Assembly (NCBI GenBank): GCA_030141605.1
Contig: JAQGDQ010000876.1
Span: 1-64,000, forward strand
Length of the DNA: 64,000 bases
DNA from: Tubiluchus corallicola
Lineage: Eukaryota; Priapulida; Priapulimorpha; Priapulimorphida; Tubiluchidae
Direction of reading: 5' to 3'
The notes under the pieces are model-generated. The model was not told where the DNA came from. It made no database searches and saw nothing but the letters and a program-made list of their open reading frames with translations. Position numbers and translations under genes: made by a program. How positions within the stretch are numbered: the stretch's first letter is position 1; each line of letters opens with the position of its first letter. This document shows, piece after piece, positions 23,801-33,698 of this stretch.

Positions 23801-26800
23801 ATTTTTCTCCAATTTGTGTCACAAATTTCCATTTTACGAAAAAAAAACTTTGTCTGTGGAGATGGGGCAAGGAAAGACCGTAGGTCATCTAGTCACTCAC
23901 CCCTTATAATTTAATATTGATGACAGAAAAAAGAATTGATGACACAGGATGCAATTAAACTAATCAAAAATAAAGCAATAACAAAAGCAAAATTATAAAA
24001 ACAAACATAACAACAATAGCATAAGTGAAAAAAAATGATAATAAATGAAGATGATGAATAAGTATCACAATAATTAGTTACGAATTAAATAAAATGATAA
24101 TAATGTACAGTTGTTTACAAAATTCTCGACAACAAAAAATAATGTGAATATGATTATATAACAGAAAAAAAGAAACATAAAAGCAAAGCAGAGCTGCTAA
24201 TTTATGTCACCGTCCAAAATTAATTGCTAATTGGGTATAGTGCATACACAAAAAATGTGTTTTAGCAGTTTTTTTACAAAATAATTTTTATAAACAAACA
24301 CTGGTAAAGTGAAATGACGATGAAATTAATCAACACTCTTGACACGACACCATCTGTATAGTTCTTAATTACGTTATTTTTAATATATGAAGTTGCAATC
24401 CAGAGAAATTAAACATCGCTTAAAAAGTTCATAGATCATAACTGCGATTCAGAATGCAGTATAGAAACGTGGTCTTTAAGATTAATCATAAGCGCTAAAT
24501 TCCTCTTGACTTACTTATCTGATCCCACCATTCGTCTTTCACTGATTTGTGGCAACATTTTTCCTTCATAATACAGTCGACCCTCGTTAAACCGGACCCC
24601 ATTAGCCCGGATATCGGATAAGATGGACGTCATCCGTGTAAAGGAAATTGACCGATTTCTGTCCGAGCGCTAAACACAACACGGCCTACCAACTGTACAA
24701 TAATTTCTTTATCCTCACAGGTTAAGTATTTTACAGTATAGTATATAGTGCAATGTATATAGGCCTTATTAAGGTGATTATTCCTGTATAATATAGACCA
24801 TATATAGGCATATCGGATAAATTGGACAATCGGCTAAACCGGACACCCCCCAATTAGTCCAGTTTAACGAGGGTTGCCTGTAATTGCATTTGTATTCTGC
24901 ATACTGTTAGTAATGGAGTCTGACTGTGTTGAGCCAAAATAAATAAAACCCAGTAGTTTATGTCAAATGTAAATTAGCCTAAGGAGACACTAACGTATGT
25001 TGAATTAGTAAGGATATGTGAGAATCCAAGATGTTGCAATAAGATCTTATACATTGTTGTACAACTGACCTCCAAGTTCTTTGGAATCAGCACATTTGGA
25101 TCTTCAGGGAATGAATTACATAAAGGCTCTTTCACATAAACAACTAGGTTTATTGATTGTGGCTTGTCGTGATTAAGTAATCCGTGACAGATGCCAACTA
25201 ACCGATTATTTACTGCACATCGTAATATTAACAAAATAAAGCGTTAATTAAATGAAATGCTTAATCTTCTCTGCACTTTCCAACCTGTTTGTTGAGCTGC
25301 CTGAGCATTGTATAAGCTACTTAGCATTGATAATCTCATACTCTTCAGACGTCTCATCTTGTTAAGCTGCCTGAGCATTGTATAAGCTACTTAGCATTGA
25401 TAATCTCATACTCTTCAGATGTCTCAGCGAGTTTATATAAAAGTTGCGTGACCAGTTCATTTACTTGTCACCTGTTGAAGGTGAGATATATTGCAATCAG
25501 GTTTTTAGCCTTAGTAAAAGTACAAAACTACGAGTGTCATCAAATATGATTAAGTACAGTTGCTTAAATGATGAAGCAATTAGACAGACTTGGAGTAAAA
25601 ACTAAACTAGAACTACTGACCGGCTCTGCACCTGCGTGTTTGCATATCAGACACCTGATACCAACGTTCTTGCTGGAAGTCGTAACATTCAACTGACTTT
25701 ATGGCTTTTGGTGCTTGTCCACCAATTACTAGCATAACCTGTTGAAAAACAAATACGGTCTAATATCATATAAACTCTAAACTGTTATAATGAAACAGAC
25801 CTTCCTTAACTCACTGCTATCAATGTTGGGAAAAAAGTCGCAGTAAATTAAATTGTAACCTACAAGTTAATCATTAAGTTTCCCAAGTTTTTATTTTCCC
25901 AAAAACATTTAAGTTGACTGTCTCCTACCTTTGCTTGTCAGGTTATTTGTTGATGTTTATTAGCAAAACCGACAAAATTCAACATAAAAAAATTCACATA
26001 ACTAAATCTATTACCGACAAAATTCAACATAAAAATTCACGCAACTAAATCTATTACCGACAAAATTCAACATAAAAATTCACGCAACTAAATCTATTAC
26101 CGACAAAATTCAACATAAAAATTCACGTAACTAATCTATTACCGACAAAATTCAACATAAAAATTCACGTAACTAAATCTATTACCGACAAAATTCAACA
26201 TAAAAATTCACGCAACTAAATCTATTACCGACAAAATTCAACATAAAAATTCACGCAACTAAATCTATTACCGACAAAATTCAACATAAAAATTCACGCA
26301 ACTAAATCTATTACAGCGAATATTCAGATAATCGCAAAATGCTTATTAGTTTATACATCAATTGTACAAACCTTAGGTAATCCGACTGGTGTACGAGGTT
26401 TAGTTCTTGGTGTTCTGAACATAGTTTTCTGCTCACCTCGAAGCAAGTGAAATTTCATGGCTTCTATAAGGAAGTCTTTGCAAACGGCATTACTACGTAT
26501 TAATGGTTCGTCCTCCACTGTCTGAACAAGATATTCCTGTAGTGATTAAATAACAACTTGTAAAAGATTTAATTAAGAATAACAAAAATTGCAAACTTGA
26601 TTAACTCAAACCATGTGACAAATTGAGAAGAAACTCAAGCTTTTGCAAAGTTGTATGTAGAGAAGACAAGATAAAAACTGTGTGGAAGTTGGAATTGTAC
26701 ATTATAATTAGGTGCTGCCATCTATGTGCTAATCCTGTTACATTCTACCAGCTGACTTACCCCCAGTATAATTGTATGGTCCAGTGAATGCATATTCACT

Positions 26801-29800
26801 GGTTCTCTCCCTATTTTAAAGTAATGGTTGTTGTGAAGCCTGTGCAAGTCTGCCTAGGTCAAGTCCTATACCTGTATATACTGACTGGTTTTGCTTTCTA
26901 GTCACTCTCACTCTCATTCTCAGTGTTCAGTCATGCTACTCATGTGTCTGTAGTTTAATAAACACTTCTGCTTTGTGCAGTGCAAATATGTATTACAGAT
27001 ATTTTATTCTTGTTCATACTTCTGTGCCTAAACTCAATCATAACAAAGTGAGTGAACAACAACTTCAAAAATGACTTTCACAAACTGTCTGCTACACAAT
27101 TTTAAATTTACAACTAGACAGTTTTAAGATTCAGAAAACAGAAGATTTAGTAAAAAGCCGCCAAAAATTGATCTTTCTCTATTTTTTTCATAATCATGCA
27201 TTTCGCTGTATAATGTATATCGCATACAAGAGTCAAGTATTAAACAAAACCTTTTACATAAAGGCTTTTGTAACTCCAACAAACATTGAAATTTTTTAAA
27301 GCCTTATTAAGATTACACAAAGAATTCATAGTTATTATTAAACAAAAGAACTTATAAATTAATAACTTACGTTTTTCTGGTGAATTTCGAACACGTGCAT
27401 TGCGCTAAAGATCGCCATGTTTCATGTCTTTGGCGCGAGTGAGCGAGAATGACGTACGAGGTACAGAAAGTGTCTTTGGTTACCGATGTTTGCTTAGCGA
27501 TCTTTGGTGACCGCGTGACTGGTCATTCATAGGTCATTTGTCTTGCACAACGAAAAATGGCGGTTCTTCAAAATTAACAACGAAGTGATAAAAAATCAAA
27601 AGAAACAAAGTTTTACAGTCAGCTTAGAACAGGGGTGTGCAAATTGCGACCCGCGGGCCACTTGCCCGGGAAGAGATTTGTCAACCTAATGAAAGTGCGG
27701 AGAGGGTGATTAATTGAGTGTATCCAGCTGAAGTCCCTGCCACGATCCCAAAGATAGTGCAGGTAGTTTTTTCTACTAGATCGGATGCCATTAACCATTA
27801 CAAGACGGTTGTAGCTTAATAACAATGTACTACACAGACTGTGTGATACACATTACTAATATGCATTGCAATGAAATTACCACTATCTGTCCTCAAAGTA
27901 GAAATATATGGTTTGTAATATAAATTTTAATAACTTCTAAAATAGTTTCTTTAGTGTAGTAGCAATGATGTACGCAGGTCGGATGCAAAAAAATCATTAT
28001 TAGGCCTTTCTGTACTTGGCTGCTTGATCAAACTGCCTGTGGCCCACAGGAATTGCGGGAAAGTTTAATGTGGCCCGGCTAGTCACATAATTTGCACACC
28101 CCTGGCTTAGAATAAAACAAATTGAATATTTGTAATGAGAGTAGGATTTTAAGTTGCAAAAGTTTATATTACAGTTTGACTTTAAGAAATATAGAAAGCA
28201 TAACTAGTAGACATGATTTTCCAGTAGAAATAGGAAGATATTAGTCAAGAATTAGAACCAGGAAAGAGAAGAGATGAAAAAATTCACTGACACAGCAAGA
28301 AATACCAACCTGTGCAAATTGAGATTAACTTGTCAAATACTCTGGATTTAAAAATAAAAAACAAAAAATCTTATGCGTTACAAACAAACAATCTAACCTG
28401 TGATAAAAGTGGCAACCTGACATGCTCCATCAATTGAGCAACAAATTGACTTCTAAAGCTGATATCATGTTTAATCCACGTTATCACTGCTTCAAAAACC
28501 TATATCCAAAAATACATGTACCTATTATACAATCATGAAAAGTACCGTATTTATTCGAGTATAACGCGCACACCCCTAATTTTCGATTAAAAATCAGTAT
28601 CAAATTTTGTTTCACTTTCTCTCGGCTCAGACCATGCATTGTAAGTGACAAATGTTATTGAACACGTGCCGCCATGATAAAAATCATTTATTGACAACGT
28701 AAAGTAAACTATGAACACAATACCGAAATAAAATTTACAATATTTATTTAAAATCCTTCAAAGTCCGATTCATCATCAGATACACCAAAGAGTTGTTCCC
28801 ATTCTTCTTGAGTCAATTTATCATCAGTGTCCCAGTTGGGAGGAACTTCTGTTTCTTCAGTTTCTTCACTTTCTTCTGAGTCTGAATCCCACAGCAGGTC
28901 AGATGACGCATCCGATTATTGAATATTATTGATTATTTCCTTAGCTACGCCTCGCCTCTGCAGTGAGTGTTGCTCATGAGCCATTGAGAATTATTTATTT
29001 TAGATCGTCCACGCAAGTGCTTTGGATACTGCTACTAAAAATAGACCATAGGCGTTTTGTGGGTCGAGAGATGTGGCTGCATTCAATGTTTTGCGATTGT
29101 GGTCAGCGATATCTTCGACTAATGAGTCACTGCACAAATAATATATTGATACATTTAAGCACATCTCCCCAGCCCTGATTTATAACGCGTACCTAAACTT
29201 TGAGTTCTTTTTTAGGTAGAAAATTTGCGCGTTATACTCGAATAAATACGGTAATATTTAAATATCTACAGTGAACTGAATGTGTGCAAGTCTCCTTTTA
29301 ATATAATAATCATTACTATCTAATACATTTCATTTGATTCACAGATCCAGTGTGTACACGTAAAATGCCCATTTACAAAAAGTAATAAATTCCTATAAAG
29401 AGCCACAATACTTCATGAGCAATTTAAAATCCATTAGTGTTTCTCTCTAATGAAAAAAATCAAAATGCAAAGCAGCTAATATAAAAAAACCTATAACAAA
29501 ATGCGAGTGAAAATATCATTAGTTTTGTCACAAATAGTCAGCTGTTTTAGAAAAATCATAAGAACGTGGAGTAATTATAATGGCATTAAACTGCAGTAAA
29601 TAACTAATTAAACTTTAGAATTTGAAATAAGGCAAAGGTATAATAGATCTCTTATTGTAGATTTAAATTTGTAGAACAAGGAAAATGATGCAAATGTTTA
29701 TTCCACTATACCAGCAATGGAGAGTCAACTTTATTTATTTCGAAAATAAGCAAAGTAAACATTTTACAGAAACAGAATTTCTCTGAATACCTACCCTTTC

Positions 29801-32800
29801 CTCAGATGGTACCGTCAGTTGATCACTGCTGATAAGTAGATCCACATCTTCTATTGGCAATGACAAGAATTCTTCACATTGAACAACTTCACTGAAATGC
29901 TGTTCAGTATACTGGTGAGCATATTGCAGCAGTTCTGTACACGCGTGCAGATCTGCAAATGATTTGATTCCCAGACAGTTTGATGGATGTAGCTGAATTT
30001 TTAAAAAATCACAACAAGCGTCGCGCACCTCTATCAACTGCAGCAGATTGGCAGCCGGCAAAAGAATCTGAAAGAGCAGAAAAACACAGACATTAGCAAA
30101 CACGGACAATTATCTAAATTACTGTAATAATAATGCAGTGCGCATGAGTTAAGCACTGCACTTTAGGTAGAAACAGTACTGTCGCTCACACAGTACGTGT
30201 TGTCAGTTGCACACGTGTCAGAGATAAGGTGCTGCACTTTAGTGCCAAATACCAAAAATTAGATTCTATGAAGCTGAGCCTATATATTTAACTATATAAA
30301 ATGATTGCCCGTATCATTGGTTGTAACAATTTCACGTATCTTAGGATATCGGCGTATTTTAGTTTAAAAGCGATTCACTTCTGCAACTAACGAGATCAAT
30401 CGTATTCCATCGCTTACTTTTCAATTTCAATGTTGTAAATAAATGCACAAACCTGCACATTTTCCTCTGTGACTTGTATTTCAGCAGTGTAGACAAATTC
30501 TATAAGTAATACTAAAGCATGTGGATCAATTCCCTGCAACACTATCCTTCCCGCTTTGCTCTCACTAAGGTCACTGTTGAACATTGCATAAAAGTACGGA
30601 CTACAGGAGGACAGTACAGCCTTGTGAGCTTCAACCTCAGTATTGTCAACAACCAGCGTTATATCACATAGTCGCTTTTGTCTACAACAATAAATGTTAT
30701 TTTATAAAGCCATCTCAACGTGTGCCAATAGTAAAAAAGGGATTCAAAGAGGGAATTAATCGTGTGATTAGTGATTACGCACTTGTAATCAACTACCAAT
30801 TCAACAATTTTCCATGGCTATCAGTCTTCCAGACTGTGTAACGAAAAAGGAAATCATATCGCGTGAGGATCACACTGTTTCGTAATTCTATAGGTTTTAC
30901 ACGTCAAATGTAGACACAGGAAAGTTCAAATGTGACTTAGGCAAGTCAAATGTAGACATAGGAATTTCGAATGTATTTTGGTAACTCAAATGTGACTTAA
31001 GTAAGTCAAATGTAGACACAGGAATTTTGAATGTGTTTTGGTAACTCAAATGTGACTTAAGTAAGTCAAATGTAGACACAGGAATTTTGAATGTGTTTTG
31101 GTAACTCAAATGTGACTTAGGTACGTCAAATGTAGACATAGGACATTTGACTTGAAATGTGTCTACATTTGACTTACCAAAAGCGCTTAAGATTTGTTGA
31201 AAACCATTGTTAACACATTTGAACTACCTAAGTCTACATTTAAGTTACCAAGACACATTTGAATTACCTAAGTCTACATTTGAGTTAACGTAGGTCTACA
31301 TTTGACATGTAACACCTATAGTATAGAAGTCACGAAAAGTTTAAAAAAATCCCACATTATGTATTACACCTAAACTCTGTGAAGAACAAAATCAGTGAAT
31401 TTCACTTTGAAATTAAACATCGCCTATGTGCCATCTTGCTGTGAACAGAATTCACATTTTGAGATCTATATGTGTAACTGCAATATGCATAACGACACTT
31501 ATTTATTGGAAGGTGCTGCCCTCTACGAGCAGCGCGGAGAGGAAAGGACAGGAGAACAATGATGGTCGCGCTTTTATTTACAACAATGTTTTTTATCGTT
31601 ATTGTGTTATAGTTAATAACAGTGTTTAGTTATAACCAAATTTGTACCTTGAGAAATTTTAAATCTTGATGAAGAGCCAACGATGTAAGTTACATGAATT
31701 TAAATAATTTAATTAAGTTTATGAATTCAATCTGTGAAATTTGAGAAAGTACTTTTACCAATAGGTTGTCATCTTCTTAATTATTAAGCTTCTGTTTATC
31801 ATTCTATTTATTTTTCTTACTTGTTAATGTTCTCTTTATTATTCTCTTTAGAATAAACGACTTTGGAACATGAATGAAATAGTGAAGGCTTTCTGTACAT
31901 AACAATACGAGACTCAAACATTTAAACTTGGGCACCAACAACTGTAGCCATAACGACTGGTTAACAGTTAGGTGCCGTTCACACTGCATCCGGATGCTAC
32001 TGCGTTTACACGTGCAGAACAGCTGGGCAAAAAAATCAATAGGAATAGCTGCAGAAAAAGAACAATGCATACGCAGGCTACATAAACAGGTACATTGAAA
32101 ACAATATAAACGATCTTATCTATTCCGCTCCCTCTCCCCAATCCCATCGGGATGGCAGGTAAACGCCACTTTAAGAATTGTAAAGAAATTAGTATAATAC
32201 GGTTTTTTACCTTAATTTATCATATTACTAATACTAAAGACTACTGTACAAATTTTAAACACTAAGCGGATCGTAAACTTCATACTTGCGTAAAATATTT
32301 AAAACTTCAAAAGCCTTTCTGGAATGTTCCAGATTGTGGTATGGTGGCACGTCTCTCCGATCTCTCTGCATATGTTCTGCAAAAGAAATAAACTACATAT
32401 TTACAGGGTTCTAGCGTAGCATAAAAAATATTAAAGATTGCAGGTTAACACATTAAGAAACCTCTAATCCTCCAAACTATGCATGTATGTATATAGCATT
32501 GTTCATGTACAGAAAAGCCAGTATAGCCAGTAAGCCATTAGGCATAATATTTTGCATTTAGTTTAACTCATACACAGTCATACCTCGGTTTTCGAACATC
32601 TCAGTACTCGTACAAATCGGTTTTCGACCAGAAAATTCGAGTTGAAATTGTCTCTGCTCTCGCCCAGAATTTCGGTACTCGACCAACCGCCAAGCACGTG
32701 ATGGTTCGCCAAAAGCATGTGCGGCGAGCCGAGCGTAACCGACTGCGCCCGAGTGCAGTCACACACGTGTTTCTGCTCTTGCTTATGTATACCATCACAC

Positions 32801-33283
32801 TGCTATCATCACGCAAGGTTTTTTCATGCAGGAATAATTATGTTTTTCTTTCTAAGGAATTCTATTAAGTTTTTCTCATCAATTATATCACATCTGCTGT
32901 TTGAATAAGCATTTTTGCATTATTATATTTCGTTTTAGTAATACGTTACAGTTCATTTGGTGCTTGAGAACGGATTATTTGCTTTTACATTATTTCTTAT
33001 GGGAATAAATGATTTGGTACACAACCAAATCGGTTTTCAAACACTTTTTAGGAACGAATTATGGTCGAAAACCGAGGTATGACTGTAGAATTGTTCATGA
33101 ACAGAAAAGCCAGTATAGCCAGTAAGCCATTAGGCATCATATTTTGTATTTAGTTTTGCTTAAAAATCCACACAATGTTATAATTACACACTAAGCGGGA
33201 AGAAATGATTTGAAAAAATTAGCAAAAATTTCCAGAAGAATTTCCTCACCATTCAACAGTCTCATGCAGCTTCTTTGAGCCAT
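17900..33283 (-). CDS. KLHL2/3: Kelch-like protein 2/3 orthologue, BTB-BACK-Kelch CUL3 adaptor, complete
   Basis: Twelve minus-strand exons, in coding order: 33283-33250, 32376-32286, 30681-30453, 30067-29795, 28499-28398, 26536-26372, 25738-25621, 23735-23538, 21442-21341, 20344-20216, 19372-19232 and 18081-17900. They total 1764 nt, 587 residues plus stop, which is the length I recall for vertebrate KLHL3. Residues ~46-150 are the BTB domain ([26 protein letters not shown]). Residues ~155-255 are BACK ([28 protein letters not shown]-type ISW region). From ~300 come six kelch blades, with repeated YAVGGxxG and RRS/RRN motifs, ending in [15 protein letters not shown]2/3 proteins recruit substrates (WNK kinases in mammals) to the CUL3 ubiquitin ligase. 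Blade boundaries coincide with phase-1 introns after GAG/TG codons, so several kelch exons are phase-symmetric. The start is the ATG of [14 protein letters not shown]2 versus KLHL3 cannot be separated; this may be the pre-duplication gene. Confidence 0.96.
18398..18478 (+). repeat. Degenerate 5S-like fragment
   Basis: Holds the ordered 5S-like blocks AAAGTTAAGCAA, GAGCTTGACTA and CGGATAGGTGA. It lies in a KLHL2/3 intron next to other repeats. Confidence 0.4.
18716..19140. mobile_element. Interspersed element (GGGCCTTTGCTAG family), copy 2, reverse
   Basis: Starts ACTAGCAAATGCCCCGTC, the inverted end of the family, and ends at the AGCCTCGAATCTC ... AATTAATATATACG segment shared in reverse with 50798-50875. 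It has a shared conserved core GTCCGGGAAAACGACCGTTAC. Confidence 0.68.
19546..20135. mobile_element. pogo-like TIR element with repeated 5' end
   Basis: The left end repeats a GTCAACCTYGGGTATAAG block about every 55-60 bp three times (19548-19690). The right end is CCTTATATCCGAGGTTTACTGTA, its inverted partner. Internal CTTATAAGGGA blocks recur. Confidence 0.7.
20475..20853. mobile_element. Fold-back element with ~85-110-bp inverted arms
   Basis: The left arm (GGCAGTCTGTTCTTGGCTAA ... CAAGAGTAGTAGAGCCATGAT) is repeated inverted at 20735-20853. Arms include (GTT)n/(AAC)n microsatellites, and the right arm carries an extra duplicated AGCCAAGAACAAC unit. The RNA would form a long hairpin in the KLHL2/3 intron. 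Confidence 0.75.
21510..22359. mobile_element. MITE with dense subterminal repeats, copy 1
   Basis: Ends TAGGTTTTACACGTCAAATG and CATGTAAAACCTA are inverted. The first and last ~100-200 bp are packed with CAAATGTAGAC / GTCTACATTTG and AAGTCAAATG motifs in opposite orientations. The middle is AT-rich and noncoding. Two more copies lie at 30891 and 54730. Confidence 0.85.
22484..22722. mobile_element. Short TIR element (TAGGGGTGAGCATT family)
   Basis: Left AGGGGTGAGCATT and right CAATGCTCAACCCTA are inverted, with internal GAATTCGAATC and GGTTCGAATTCG. A degenerate relative is visible near 35640-35850, ending GTTCAATGCTCACC. Confidence 0.6.
22906..23401 (+). mobile_element. Full-length 5S rRNA-derived SINE (SINE3-type)
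   Basis: The first ~120 bases (22908-23027) align by eye to animal 5S rRNA: TACGGCCA at the start, TCATCTGATCACCGAAGTTAAGC, then GCCTGGTTAGTGCTTGGATGGGTGACCGC and GGTGCTGTAGG at the end. This preserves the internal RNA polymerase III control regions. A ~370-bp family-specific body follows. The 11-bp target-site duplication CATCATGGTAA lies at 22895-22905 and 23402-23412. It sits in a KLHL2/3 intron, antisense to that gene. Confidence 0.92.
24572..24882. mobile_element. pogo/Tigger-like MITE (CCCTCGTTAA family), copy B
   Basis: Begins TACAGTCGACCCTCGTTAAA and ends TTTAACGAGGGTTGCCTGTA. It is the reverse orientation of copy A internally. Confidence 0.82.
25292..25431. repeat. 70-bp tandem duplication
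   Basis: Two near-identical copies (AGCTGCCTGAGCATTG ... CTCTTCAGA) at 25292 and 25362, in a KLHL2/3 intron. Confidence 0.88.
25970..26315. repeat. ~43-bp minisatellite
   Basis: About eight copies of ATTACCGACAAAATTCAACA ... CACGCAACTAAATCT. They sit 57 bp past the minus-strand donor of the KLHL2/3 exon ending at 26372. No spacers or cas context; not a CRISPR. Confidence 0.92.
27371..27418 (-). CDS. Candidate alternative first coding exon of KLHL2/3 (BTB-less isoform)
   Basis: On the minus strand an ATG at 27418 opens a 16-codon frame ([16 protein letters not shown]) that ends exactly at a consensus donor, AAC|GTAAGT. The next acceptor is at 26536, and both sides are phase 0, so the exon would join in frame to [10 protein letters not shown], just before the kelch domain. 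An in-frame TGA two codons upstream makes this ATG a genuine start. The sequence around it (27400-27570) is unusually rich in CpG compared with its surroundings. A product starting here would have the kelch propeller without BTB or most of BACK. This is inference; no transcript evidence is available. Confidence 0.5.
27400..27570 (-). promoter_or_regulatory. CpG-rich block, candidate internal promoter of KLHL2/3
   Basis: This intronic segment holds many CpG dinucleotides, while the flanking intron has few. It includes a TGACGT half-site, GGCGCGAG and CACGTG-like sequence. It lies immediately upstream (minus strand) of the candidate alternative first exon. No TATA box is evident. The promoter role is inferred from composition and position only. 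Confidence 0.35.
27630..28104. mobile_element. hAT-Charlie-like MITE, copy 1
   Basis: Termini CAGGGGTGTGCAAATTGCG and TAATTTGCACACCCCTG, with the 8-bp duplication GCTTAGAA at 27622-27629 and 28105-28112. The subterminal CCCGCGGGCC and GGCCCGGCTAG resemble Charlie-type hAT ends. Non-autonomous. Confidence 0.92.
28543..29253. mobile_element. TIR element (TACCGTATTTATTCGAG family)
   Basis: Perfect ends TACCGTATTTATTCGAGTAT and ATACTCGAATAAATACGGTA, with further inverted match (AACGCGCA / TGCGCGTT). It carries a remnant of a coding tail on the minus strand and lies in a KLHL2/3 intron. Confidence 0.88.
28748..28911 (-). pseudogene. Transposase C-terminal remnant inside the TACCGTATTT element
   Basis: A minus-strand frame of about 54 codons ends at TAA 28748. 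It is very acidic ([13 protein letters not shown]), then [20 protein letters not shown] and a terminal SDFEGF. An acidic tail ending in FEGF-type residues is common at the C-terminus of pogo-group DDE transposases; that family assignment is inference. The upstream part is missing. Confidence 0.5.
30891..31318. mobile_element. MITE with dense subterminal repeats, copy 2 (short)
   Basis: Same termini as 21510-22359, but with the AT-rich core deleted and the left subterminal unit (~60 bp) repeated three to four times. This makes an apparent open frame of repeated [14 protein letters not shown] units that is not a gene. Confidence 0.82.
32575..33085. mobile_element. pogo-like MITE (CAGTCATACCTCGG family) between duplicated flanks
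   Basis: Termini CAGTCATACCTCGGTTTTCG and CGAAAACCGAGGTATGACTG are long inverted repeats. The flanks 32498-32562 and 33091-33154 are themselves ~63-bp near-identical direct copies (AGAAAAGCCAGTATAGCC...). It lies in KLHL2/3 intron 1. Confidence 0.82.
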
Positions 33284-33409
33284 ATTCAGGAAAATTCCCG
33301 GGTTCATAAAAACTGTATGATTTCAAGACACCTAATACCATCAGCCATTGCTCCTAATGTGACCTGAAAAGAGAAAAGGTTCTTTAAATATTAGTTAGTT
33401 CTGTATCAA

Positions 33410-33698
33410 AAAATAAAAGAAGAAACTTGGATAAGAAAAATAAAAAGACACTGTTTAAGATGGATTGGACATATGCTTAGACTACCTGATGATATTCCAG
33501 TGATGATAGCTCTTCAACAAGCCATAGAACCAGCTAAAAAAACCTGCAGGAGGACAAATGTTAACATATTTAGATTTTGCACAGAAAGATTTAAACACTT
33601 CAGCATTGATGCTTAGAAATAAATGTACTTGGGGCACTGCGGCGAGCAGGGAGTTCTGGCATAGGGAGGTGAGCAGAATCATGTCCCTGGACGTGTGA
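33410..33698 (+). pseudogene. LINE ORF2 C-terminal remnant, frameshifted
   Basis: Plus strand reads WIRKIKRHCLRWIGHMLRLPDD, then after a frameshift near 33538 PAGGQMLTYLDFAQKDLNTS and a terminal REFWHREVSRIMSLDV stop. Same ORF2 tail layout as 47576-47925, from a different and more decayed family. It lies just upstream of the KLHL2/3 start. Confidence 0.7.

Noticed and set aside
25970-26315. Regular ~43-bp repeats, at first sight CRISPR-like
   Set aside because: Units are contiguous without spacers and lie in an animal intron; it is a minisatellite.
30897-31139. 80-codon frame with repeated [14 protein letters not shown] units
   Set aside because: It is the tandem subterminal unit of a MITE read through.
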